From contig NZ_JAVAMO010000010.1 of the NCBI RefSeq assembly GCF_030758345.1, positions 94,839 to 158,838 of the forward strand: 64,000 nucleotides of DNA, given 5' to 3'. Of the stretch, positions 15,918 through 22,945 are shown piece by piece; positions within the stretch are counted from its first letter, which is position 1, and every line of letters starts with the position of its first letter. The translations under genes were made by a program, and so were the position numbers. Source of the stretch: Ruegeria discodermiae. Its GTDB lineage: Bacteria; Pseudomonadota; Alphaproteobacteria; Rhodobacterales; Rhodobacteraceae. The notes beneath the pieces are model-generated. The model was given only the letters and a program-made list of their open reading frames with translations. It did no database searches and was not told the DNA's origin.

Positions 15918-17588
15918 CTAACCGATGTCAGAGGCGGCAGCGCGCCCTGCGTTACGGCCCGAGAAGATACAGCCGCCCAGAAATGTCCCCTCAAGGCTGC
16001 GATAGCCGTGATAGCCGCCGCCGCCAAAGCCTGACACCTCGCCCGCCGCATAAAGTCCAGGTAAAGTCTCCGCCCCGCGCCCCTCTGCCTGGCGGAAACA
16101 GCGCCCACCCAGATCGGTTTCCAGCCCGCCCAGCGTCTTGCGCGTCAGCAGGTGCAGCTTGACCCCGATCAGCGGCCCTTTGGAGGGATCGAGGATCTTG
16201 TGCGGCTTGGCGGTGCGGATCAGCCTGTCGCCGATATAGTTGCGGAAGGTGCGGATCCCCATGATCTGCTGATCCTTGGAAAACTTGTTGTCCATCTGCC
16301 GGTCGCGATCTTCGATCTGGCGGCGGATTTTGCCCGCATCCAGCATCTCGTTTCCGGCAACACCATTCATCTTGGCGACCAGCTCTTCCAGCGTGTCGGC
16401 CACAACAAAATCCGCGCCATGTTCCTTGAACGCCTCGACCGGGCCGGTGGCTTTGGGGCCAAAGGCGCGGCCCAGAACCTGTTTCCAGTCGCGGCCCGTC
16501 AGGTCGGGGTTCTGCTCGGACCCAGACAGCGCGAATTCCTTCTTGATGATGCTCTGGGTCAGGATGAACCAGGTATAGTCATGCCCGGTTTTCGTGATCG
16601 CTTCGAGCGCGCCAAGGCTGTCATAGCCGGGATAGTTCGGCTCGACCATGCGCTTGCCGGTGGCGTCGAACCACATCGAGGATGGGCCGGGCAGGATGCG
16701 GATCGCGTGATCGGGCCAAATCGGGTCCCAGTTGCTTACGCCTTCCACATAATGCCACATGCGGTCCTTGTTGATCGTGTTGGCACCGGCATCTTCCGAG
16801 ATGCCGATCATGCGGCCATCCACATGGGCGGGCACGCCTTTGATCATATGTTCCGGGGGTGCGCCCAGCCGCTTGGGCCAGCTTTGCCGCACCAGATCCA
16901 GATTGCCGCCAATGCCGCCGGAACAGACGATCACCGCAGGCGCGCGCAGCTCGAAGTCGCCTACCACATCGCGGTTGGTCTGCTGCCCGCGCGGTTTGTC
17001 ATCGGGGGCGAGAACCGAGCCCGACACGCCCACACAAGCGCCATTTTCGATGATCAGGTGATCCACCTGATGCCGGAACTTGAAAGTGATTTTGCCTTCC
17101 GCTTCCATCGCGCGCGCGCGGGTTTCGAACACCTCGACGGTTCCCGGCCCGGTGCCCCAGGTGATATGGAAGCGCGGTACCGAATTGCCCTGCGATGAGG
17201 CATCGACCCCACCGCGTTCGGCCCAGCCGATGATCGGGAAGATCCGGTGACCCATGGCGCGCAGCCAGTCGCGTTTCTTGCTGGCGGCAAACTCCACATA
17301 GGCGCGGGCCCATTTCTGCGGCCAGTGATCCTCATCCCGGTCAAAACCTGCAGTGCCCTGCCAATCCTGCCAGGCCAGATCAAAGCTGTCCCTGATGCCC
17401 AGCCGCCGTTGTTCGGGGGTGTCGACCATGAACAGCCCGCCGAGGCTCCAGAAGGCCTGACCGCCCAGATTGGCCTCGCTTTCCTGATCCAGCACGAGCA
17501 CGCGGCGCCCGGCCTCGGCGGCTTCGGTTGCCGCGACAAGGCCCGCAAGCCCGCTGCCGATCACGATCACATCCGACGTCTGGGCCAT
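15918..17588 (-). CDS. FAD-binding dehydrogenase (fumarate reductase/KstD-like flavoprotein)
   Basis: A 556-residue flavoprotein. The N-terminal dinucleotide-binding motif is VIVIGSGLAGLVAATEAAEAG, and the C-terminal region GLYAAGEVSGFGGGGYHG plus SLEGTFLGGCIFSGRNAG is characteristic of the succinate dehydrogenase/fumarate reductase flavoprotein family, including 3-ketosteroid dehydrogenases. I recognise the overall type as the broad FAD-binding dehydrogenase family found in many proteobacteria, whose substrate is not known. It stands alone in its transcription unit. The RBS is ggag shortly before the ATG. Confidence 0.88.
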   Translation of the reverse strand: MAQTSDVIVIGSGLAGLVAATEAAEAGRRVLVLDQESEANLGGQAFWSLGGLFMVDTPEQRRLGIRDSFDLAWQDWQGTAGFDRDEDHWPQKWARAYVEFAASKKRDWLRAMGHRIFPIIGWAERGGVDASSQGNSVPRFHITWGTGPGTVEVFETRARAMEAEGKITFKFRHQVDHLIIENGACVGVSGSVLAPDDKPRGQQTNRDVVGDFELRAPAVIVCSGGIGGNLDLVRQSWPKRLGAPPEHMIKGVPAHVDGRMIGISEDAGANTINKDRMWHYVEGVSNWDPIWPDHAIRILPGPSSMWFDATGKRMVEPNYPGYDSLGALEAITKTGHDYTWFILTQSIIKKEFALSGSEQNPDLTGRDWKQVLGRAFGPKATGPVEAFKEHGADFVVADTLEELVAKMNGVAGNEMLDAGKIRRQIEDRDRQMDNKFSKDQQIMGIRTFRNYIGDRLIRTAKPHKILDPSKGPLIGVKLHLLTRKTLGGLETDLGGRCFRQAEGRGAETLPGLYAAGEVSGFGGGGYHGYRSLEGTFLGGCIFSGRNAGRAAASDIG

Positions 17589-17710
17589 GAGCTCCCTCCG
17601 ATAAGCGTACGCTCGCGCGCGTCATCGCACTATTCTCTCGAAGTGCGGTTGACGCAAGTCAGCAGCCGACACTCGCCGCCGGTTATCCCCCCCGCAGGCG
17701 CAACGCGCCT

Positions 17711-17956
17711 TCAGAAGTCGAACAGCTCGTCCAGAAACCCGCCGCGTTTCTTTTTCTTGCGATAGCCGTGATCCGACCGGTCATCGCGGCTGTGCTGGGG
17801 AGGTGGTGGGGGCGCGGAATAGGACGCGGACCTGTCGATGATCTTATCGAGCTCTCCGCGGTCCAGCCACACGCCCCGGCATTGCGGGCAATAGTCGATT
17901 TCGACCCCGCTGCGATCAGTGATTACCAGCGCGCTTCCATCAATCGGACATCTCAT
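17711..17956 (-). CDS. zf-TFIIB domain-containing small protein
   Basis: An 81-residue protein. Its N-terminal half is a zinc-ribbon of the TFIIB-like type: Cys3 in MRCPIDGSAL, then Cys23 and Cys26 in DYCPQCRGVWLDRGELDKII. The C-terminal half is a low-complexity linker (PPPPPQHSRDD) and a basic tail RKKKKRGGFLDELFDF. The start at 17956 follows the first cysteine motif; an upstream extension has no family support. Such proteins are widespread and of unknown function, possibly nucleic-acid or protein binding. Confidence 0.85.
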   Translation of the reverse strand: MRCPIDGSALVITDRSGVEIDYCPQCRGVWLDRGELDKIIDRSASYSAPPPPPQHSRDDRSDHGYRKKKKRGGFLDELFDF

Positions 17957-18127
17957 CTCGGTCTCCCTTTGGTTTGTTTCCCAGATGGGAGCGGGGGCCT
18001 CGCTTGTCATCTGCGGCATTCGGTACCGGCGCAAAAAGAGGGCCGTTGCGGGCGGTTGAATGCCGATGTCACATGCCGGTAACATCCGCTGGACAGGCCT
18101 GCGGCGCATCTTTGATCGGAACAAATC

Positions 18128-18823
18128 ATGAGTCCCAAATCCCTTTGCCCAGACGACAGGTCCGGCCCGCGTCCTGCCTGGAGTGTCGAGAAGTTCGACG
18201 ATGCCGGTCAGGTGCGTGCGACACCGGGCCTGACCACGCTCTGCCATATCGACCAACGCTCGACCGCTTATGCGGCGCTGTGCCGGGTGGCATCTGGCCT
18301 GCGGGCAGGGCCGCACGCCCACGCCTTTGCGTTTCTGCCGCCCGAGAGTTTCCACATGACCGTGTTTGATGGGGTAATCGATTATCGCCGCGACGGCGCG
18401 AATTGGCCGTCCGACATGGCTGCGGATGCCTCGATCGATCAGATCGCTGCAAACTGGCACACCCGGCTGCAAGGCGTCCATCTGCCGCAACAGTTCGAGA
18501 TTAGCGTTGAGGCGGCAGTGGGCGGCTATACCTGCCCGGCGACCGGCGCTGATGCGGCGCAGGAACGGCAGTTGCGAGCCTGCCGGAATCAGCTTGCTGA
18601 CTGTCTGGGCGTGCGGCGGGACAATCACGACAGCTACGGCTTTCACATCACGCTGGCTTATCAGGTCCAATGGCTCGATCTGCAATCCGCGCAGGATGTT
18701 CTGGCGCTTTCAGATCAGCTTTTTGCCGAGAACGGCGCCGATCTGCAGAACATCCAGATCGGACCGGTGGAGTTCTGCCGTTTCGAGAACATGCTTCACT
18801 TCGAGCCGCTGCTGATGCTGTAA
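18128..18823 (+). CDS. DUF1868 / 2H phosphoesterase-like protein
   Basis: A 231-residue protein with two His-x-Thr motifs, SFHMTVFDGV and GFHITLAYQ, the paired signature of the 2H phosphoesterase (LigT) superfamily; the overall sequence resembles DUF1868. Such enzymes hydrolyse or form cyclic 2',3'-phosphates in RNA or nucleotides. The spacing of about 95 residues between motifs agrees with the family. Direction is opposite to the zinc-ribbon gene, so the two share an intergenic promoter region. The physiological substrate is unknown. Confidence 0.8.
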   Translation: MSPKSLCPDDRSGPRPAWSVEKFDDAGQVRATPGLTTLCHIDQRSTAYAALCRVASGLRAGPHAHAFAFLPPESFHMTVFDGVIDYRRDGANWPSDMAADASIDQIAANWHTRLQGVHLPQQFEISVEAAVGGYTCPATGADAAQERQLRACRNQLADCLGVRRDNHDSYGFHITLAYQVQWLDLQSAQDVLALSDQLFAENGADLQNIQIGPVEFCRFENMLHFEPLLML

Positions 18824-18826
18824 GGC

Positions 18827-19288
18827 TCAGGGCCGGATGAATTTGGCGTTGCCGATGGATCGCCTTTCCGTATTCCCAGCAGCAGGTGCGCTTACGCGGG
18901 CGGCCTGCACCGTCTCTTCTGCGCCCACTAGGCTGGCGGTGTTGCTCTGCACCTCGCAGGCGACGCCATTGCCGTCGTGGTCGTTGCTTGCGTGGTATCC
19001 CGCCATGCCCTCGCGCACCTCAAACACGCCAACCTTGGCGGCGGCCTCGCACCCTGCCATGGCGACCAGATGTTGCAGCGCCTGTTCGGCGGGGTAGGGG
19101 CTGGTGCGGATATAGACGCCAAGCGCGGTGCTGCACATCACCAGCGGCAAGCTGGCAATCAACGCAACGATGCGCGCAGGCGACAAGGCCTTGGCGCGCG
19201 TTGCAGCGGCGCGCTTTTCGCGGCGCAGCTGACGCTTGAGTGTTTTGCGCTTGGGCCTGAGTTCGCTGAGCTCGGTCATGCGCCCCAT
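18827..19288 (-). CDS. Excalibur calcium-binding domain protein
   Basis: A 153-residue protein with a basic N-terminus (PKRKTLKRQLRREKRAAAT), one transmembrane segment (ARIVALIASLPLVMCSTALG) and a C-terminal excalibur domain, seen as CEAAAKVGVFEVREG followed by the calcium loop NDHDGNGVACE. The topology suggests a cytoplasmic basic tail and an extracytoplasmic domain. Excalibur domains bind Ca2+ and are often found on surface nucleases, but no nuclease domain is present. A start at an internal ATG (19279) is possible. Confidence 0.82.
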   Translation of the reverse strand: MGRMTELSELRPKRKTLKRQLRREKRAAATRAKALSPARIVALIASLPLVMCSTALGVYIRTSPYPAEQALQHLVAMAGCEAAAKVGVFEVREGMAGYHASNDHDGNGVACEVQSNTASLVGAEETVQAARVSAPAAGNTERRSIGNAKFIRP

Positions 19289-19479
19289 ATAGGGGCGTGG
19301 CGTGGCAAGGGCATGGCATGATTGCGCCGAAATTCGGGTTGGCCGGAAAAGGGTCGGATTTTAACCGGAGGCAAAGCCGATTGAGATCATCGGGAAATAA
19401 TATCCGACTGAATGATTCAACTATCTGAAAGATAACGATTTTACCCCTTTACCTTTGGCGGGGCCGTACCTAAGTAGAC

Positions 19480-19635
19480 CACACAAGACAAAGCAAGCCA
19501 GATTCAGGTGCGCACCAGCAGCAAGCACTCCAGCCACCTTTGAAAGGTCGCCAGACAGCCAGCGAAGCCAGCCGGACCTGAATCAAGCCAGCATCATTTT
19601 GCTCCGCCACCCGCTTTGCCGGGTGGTTTTTGTTT
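19480..19635 (+). ncRNA. Candidate structured non-coding RNA
   Basis: No coding frame is supported here, yet a strong terminator for the plus strand ends the region although both flanking genes run on the minus strand. The body can fold: GATTCAGGT (19501-19509) pairs perfectly with ACCTGAATC (19576-19584), enclosing an inner hairpin ACCTTT-GA-AAGGT, and the motif GCCAG recurs several times. A possible promoter is TTTACC (about 19449) with TAAGTA 17 bases later. I do not recognise an RNA family. The 5' end is estimated from the promoter and may be wrong. Confidence 0.5.
19607..19632 (+). terminator. Rho-independent terminator
   Basis: CCACCCG (19607-19613) and CGGGTGG (19620-19626) form a 7-bp GC-rich stem with a 6-nt loop, followed immediately by TTTTTGTTT. 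The T-tract is on the plus strand, so it ends a plus-strand transcript, not the sulfatase message. Confidence 0.85.
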
Positions 19636-19657
19636 GGATTGCCCGGAACTGCGCCTC

Positions 19658-21319
19658 TCAGCGCCGCCGCCAGTCAGTGGCTTTGCGGTCGCGGTATTTC
19701 ACTGTCAGCTCCAGCGGTGCATCACTTTCGTCATAGATGCCCAGCACGATGCCGCGCCCGCGCGATTTCGTGCGCATTTCTTCCAGTTGCCGGAGCGAGC
19801 GCGTGGTCCTTTGCGAAGGGCGGCGCGCCCAGGCAAAGAGATCCTCATAGAGATCCTCGATCACGTCTTCATGCCCAGGGCTCTCCCCCAGATCGACCAG
19901 TTCCCGCGGGTCGTTTTCAAGATCGAAAAGCAGGGGCCGGAAGCCGCCCTCGCAATGGATCAGCTTCCATTTCTCATTGGCGATCATGAACATCACCGCG
20001 TCACGCGTTTCCACGCCCAACTGCTCGGTGATCGGTGAGGTGGAATAGTCGTATTCACAGATCACATGGCTGCGGAACGTGTCGCTGCGCAAACCGTGCA
20101 GGATCGGCAACAGGCTTTCGCCCTCCAGGATGTGATCGACCGGATCACCGCCCGCGACATCCAGAAAACTCGGGGCAAGGTCGATGCTTTCGACCAGCGC
20201 ATCGCAGGTGGTGCCACGCGTGGCGTCCGCCTCCGGCGAGGGGTCGTAGATGATCAGCGGCACCTTGGTCGAGGCATCCTGAAAGAACGTCTTTTCGCCC
20301 ATCCAGTGATCGCCCAGAAAATCGCCATGGTCCGAGGTGAGCACGATCATCGTGTCCTGCATCCGCCCGGTCTCCTCCATCCAGCGCAGCAGGCGGCCGA
20401 TCTGGTCGTCGGCCTGTTTGATCAGCCCCATATAGGCGGGGATCACGGCTTCGCGCACATGATCCTCGGAAAACGCCTGTCCAACCTTGGTATCCATGAA
20501 GGCCTTGAGCACCGGATGTGCCTGCTGCCGCTCGGCGTCAGAGCGGTTGACCGGCAGGATGTGCTGGGCCCCATACATCGAGGCATAGGGCTCGGGCACG
20601 ATATAGGGCCAATGCGGCTTGATATAGGACAGGTGGCAGCACCAGGGGCCGTTCTGGCTTTCCATGAACTCCATGCCGCGCGTCGTCAGATAGGGCGTTT
20701 CGCTGTCGGGTTCGTCGATATTGGCCGGATGGGCCGCGTGTTTGAGGAACCAGCCGGACAGAACGTTGCCCTCCGCGTCCAGGGCCGAGTTCGCAAAATC
20801 ATGCCAGGGGTTATCGCTGTCATAGCCCTTGCCGCGCAGGTAGTCGTTATAGGCCTTGGCCCCTTCCGGGTCATAAAACCCGTCCGGCCCTTCGGGGCGC
20901 ATCCCGTCATCGCGTTCGAACACGTCAAACCCGCATTCCGCCACCCGTGCGCCGATCAGAGTGTCGGGTGACAGGCCCAGCCGAGCCATCCCCTCGGCAT
21001 CGGCGCGCATATGGGTCTTGCCCACCAGCCAGCTATCCATCCCCGCCTTGCGCAGGTGATCGCCGATGGTCAACTCGCCCACCTTCAGCGGTATGCCGTT
21101 ATTCGAGGCCCCATGGCTGTGCACATAGCGCCCGGTATAGGTCGACATCCGCGACGAGCCGCAGATGGGTGACTGGATATAGGCGCGGGTGAAACGCACC
21201 CCGCGCGCGGCCAGCCCGTCGATATGAGGCGTTTGCAGATGCGGGTGACCGTAACAACTCAGGTAATCCCAGCGCAGCTGGTCGAACATGATGAAGAGGA
21301 TGTTCTTTGCCTTGGCCAT
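19658..21319 (-). CDS. Sulfatase/phosphonate-monoester-hydrolase-like enzyme
   Basis: A 553-residue alkaline-phosphatase-superfamily hydrolase. The start ATG at 21319 follows a GGGAG box and avoids overlap with gph; an upstream extension would run into that gene. Metal-binding residues are seen in ILFIMFDQLRWDYLS and VLTSDHGDFLGDH. The expected formylglycine site is Cys53 in PICGSSRMSTYTGRY, that is C-G-S-S-R instead of the usual C-x-P/A-S-R. Family members hydrolyse sulfate esters or phosphonate/phosphodiester monoesters. No signal peptide is seen, so it should be cytoplasmic, as for PMH-type enzymes. gph starts just upstream on the same strand (31-bp gap), so the two may form an operon. Confidence 0.88.
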   Translation of the reverse strand: MAKAKNILFIMFDQLRWDYLSCYGHPHLQTPHIDGLAARGVRFTRAYIQSPICGSSRMSTYTGRYVHSHGASNNGIPLKVGELTIGDHLRKAGMDSWLVGKTHMRADAEGMARLGLSPDTLIGARVAECGFDVFERDDGMRPEGPDGFYDPEGAKAYNDYLRGKGYDSDNPWHDFANSALDAEGNVLSGWFLKHAAHPANIDEPDSETPYLTTRGMEFMESQNGPWCCHLSYIKPHWPYIVPEPYASMYGAQHILPVNRSDAERQQAHPVLKAFMDTKVGQAFSEDHVREAVIPAYMGLIKQADDQIGRLLRWMEETGRMQDTMIVLTSDHGDFLGDHWMGEKTFFQDASTKVPLIIYDPSPEADATRGTTCDALVESIDLAPSFLDVAGGDPVDHILEGESLLPILHGLRSDTFRSHVICEYDYSTSPITEQLGVETRDAVMFMIANEKWKLIHCEGGFRPLLFDLENDPRELVDLGESPGHEDVIEDLYEDLFAWARRPSQRTTRSLRQLEEMRTKSRGRGIVLGIYDESDAPLELTVKYRDRKATDWRRR

Positions 21320-21350
21320 CGCGCCTGTCTCCCTGATCGTGACTGCTAGG

Positions 21351-22034
21351 CTAGTGGCCTTTTGCCGGACTGGAAACGGCAGCGTTAAGCGCTTTGGCAA
21401 TCATGTCCGGCAACCTGCGACTGTCAGCATAAGCCAGATGGTGGGGCAGGGCGGAGACCGGGCTTTTGCGGTACCCTTCGGTAAAGAGAGCGAAGGGAAC
21501 GTCGGCACGCTTGGCCGTTTCCGCGTCCACCTCGCTATCACCCACATAAAAGCGCGCGCCCGCGCCCAGCCTGTCAAACACATGCAGCAAAGGGGCGGGG
21601 TCGGGCTTGCGCTGTTCCAGCGTGTCGCCGCCGATCACAACCGCAAAGAACCGCGACAGATCGAGCGCGTCCAGCACATGATGCGCCGCGCCCTCGGGTT
21701 TGTTGGTGCAGATCCCCAGCGCATGGCCGTTTGCGCGGAAGCTTTCCAGCATGTCGCGCACACCGGGGTAGAGCACCGTTCGCTCGGTTGGCGCGCGCAT
21801 GTAGTTGTCCAGCGTAATACGGGTCAGAGCGTCATGCTGGCCCATATCGAGCCCGCTATGGGCCATTACCCGCTCGACCAGTTTGGGCAGGCCATTGCCG
21901 ACAAAACCGGTGATTGTGGGCAGGTCAAGTTCAGGCATCTTCTGTGCCGTCAGCATGCGGTTCACCGCCGCTGCCAGATCCGGCACGCTGTCAATCAGGG
22001 TGCCATCCAGATCGAAGGCGATCACCGCGCTCAT
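21351..22034 (-). CDS. gph: Phosphoglycolate phosphatase (HAD family)
   Basis: A 227-residue HAD-superfamily hydrolase. Motif I is FDLDGTLIDSVPDL, motif II is GICTNKPEGAA, Lys is in EQRKPDPAPL, and motif IV is YVGDSEVDAETA. Length and cap region fit Gph, which dephosphorylates 2-phosphoglycolate arising from DNA repair or RuBisCO oxygenation. Closely related HAD enzymes act on other phosphosugars. It is upstream of the sulfatase-like gene on the same strand. Confidence 0.9.
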   Translation of the reverse strand: MSAVIAFDLDGTLIDSVPDLAAAVNRMLTAQKMPELDLPTITGFVGNGLPKLVERVMAHSGLDMGQHDALTRITLDNYMRAPTERTVLYPGVRDMLESFRANGHALGICTNKPEGAAHHVLDALDLSRFFAVVIGGDTLEQRKPDPAPLLHVFDRLGAGARFYVGDSEVDAETAKRADVPFALFTEGYRKSPVSALPHHLAYADSRRLPDMIAKALNAAVSSPAKGH

Positions 22035-22143
22035 TGCTGTCCTCCGTTGGGTTGCGACATGGGTGACAGGGACCGGTCAATGTTGCAACCGCATTTGCGC
22101 AGGCATCGTTCCGCCGCGCAAAATACAGTTGCAGAACCATGGC

Positions 22144-22172
22144 TTGACAAATCTTAGTAATTTACTCAGATT
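22144..22172 (+). promoter_or_regulatory. hemP promoter region with a 23-bp palindromic operator
   Basis: A consensus -35 TTGACA (22144-22149) is followed directly by AATCTTAGTAA-T-TTACTCAGATT (22150-22172), whose arms match except for one base pair. The palindrome sits in the spacer and -10 region, the classical place for a repressor. An iron-responsive regulator (Fur/Irr/RirA/IscR class) is likely because the downstream gene is hemP, but the motif does not match a box I can name with confidence. Confidence 0.65.
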
Positions 22173-22334
22173 AAAGATGAGACTGTCAGCCACCCTCGCC
22201 GATTCCGAGCCAGCCAGACATATTCTGAACCATCCAGAGCGCCGGTGTCGGACATGAAACTCAAATCGACCTCTTTGACCGGTCCCGGTGTCGCTTCCTC
22301 ACCCACCCAATTCAATCGTCACGGAGAGTCCGCC

Positions 22335-22502
22335 ATGAACGCCCCCAACCCGACCCCCACACAGGCCTACCCGGTTCGCATGCTGCCCTCGCACAAGGCC
22401 GAGGACCTGACCAAGGGCGGCAATCTCGCGCAGATCGAGCTGGGCGATCAGCTCTATACGCTGCGCATCACCCGCGCCGGCAAGCTGATCCTGACCAAAT
22501 GA
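22335..22502 (+). CDS. hemP: Hemin uptake protein HemP
   Basis: A 55-residue protein ending LYTLRITRAGKLILTK, the strongly conserved C-terminus of the HemP family. HemP accompanies haem uptake systems and in some bacteria is needed for haem utilisation, perhaps as a regulator. The ATG at 22335 follows a GGAGAG box. The stop overlaps the next start as ATGA, so the following gene is co-translated. No TonB receptor or ABC transporter for haem is in the window. Confidence 0.92.
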   Translation: MNAPNPTPTQAYPVRMLPSHKAEDLTKGGNLAQIELGDQLYTLRITRAGKLILTK

Positions 22503-22945
22503 GCGCGCGTCACCGTGGTGGAGAGGTCGTTGGGCGCGTCGACGATCTTGCCCCCGTCGAGGCGGGTGCGGTGCTGTTCCTGCGGATGTGGGGCAGAAAT
22601 GACCGCGCGCAAGAGGCGCGCGACCTGCGCCTGATGCGCGAGGTTGATGCAGGCTCGCGCGCGCTGGAGACGCTGGAGCGGATTTGCGCTCTCTGTGCCC
22701 AGCACGGGCGCAGGCCGCTGATGCGTCATTCGCTGGGGTGCAATTGTCTGGGGGCCGATGAGAACTTCTTCGCCCAGATGATCGGTGCCGCTGCTGATGG
22801 CGTGCGCGAGGATGCAATGATGCTGGCGACCCTGATCGTGCGCCCCGATTTCGCGCCCGCTCTGGCCGCCCTGTCCGAAGAGTTCGGCCTCGCGCTCAAG
22901 ACCATGTCCGGTCCGGTCACCACCGGCGAGCGCGTACTGCACTAG
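22499..22945 (+). CDS. Conserved-looking hypothetical protein coupled to hemP
   Basis: A 148-residue soluble protein whose start overlaps the hemP stop by four bases. I do not recognise a family. Notable features are a cluster of cysteines (ICALCAQHGRRP and LGCNCLGADENFF), a helical N-terminal half, and no signal peptide. The coupling to hemP and the shared operator suggest an iron- or haem-related role. It is convergent with the aminotransferase fusion gene and overlaps it by four bases. Backbone-like codon use and the ATGA coupling support it as a real gene. Confidence 0.7.
   Translation: MSARHRGGEVVGRVDDLAPVEAGAVLFLRMWGRNDRAQEARDLRLMREVDAGSRALETLERICALCAQHGRRPLMRHSLGCNCLGADENFFAQMIGAAADGVREDAMMLATLIVRPDFAPALAALSEEFGLALKTMSGPVTTGERVLH

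Noticed and set aside
19550..19590. Resemblance to a cobalamin-riboswitch box (GAAGCCAG-CCGGACCTG)
   Set aside because: The match to the B12-box consensus GCCAGGAGACC is broken and the other conserved parts of the riboswitch (the GCCACTG and GGGAA segments) are not found; the neighbouring gene is not cobalamin-related.
19658..20971. Long plus-strand frames opposite the sulfatase gene
   Set aside because: They are antisense to a clear enzyme gene and have no recognisable domain or ribosome binding site.
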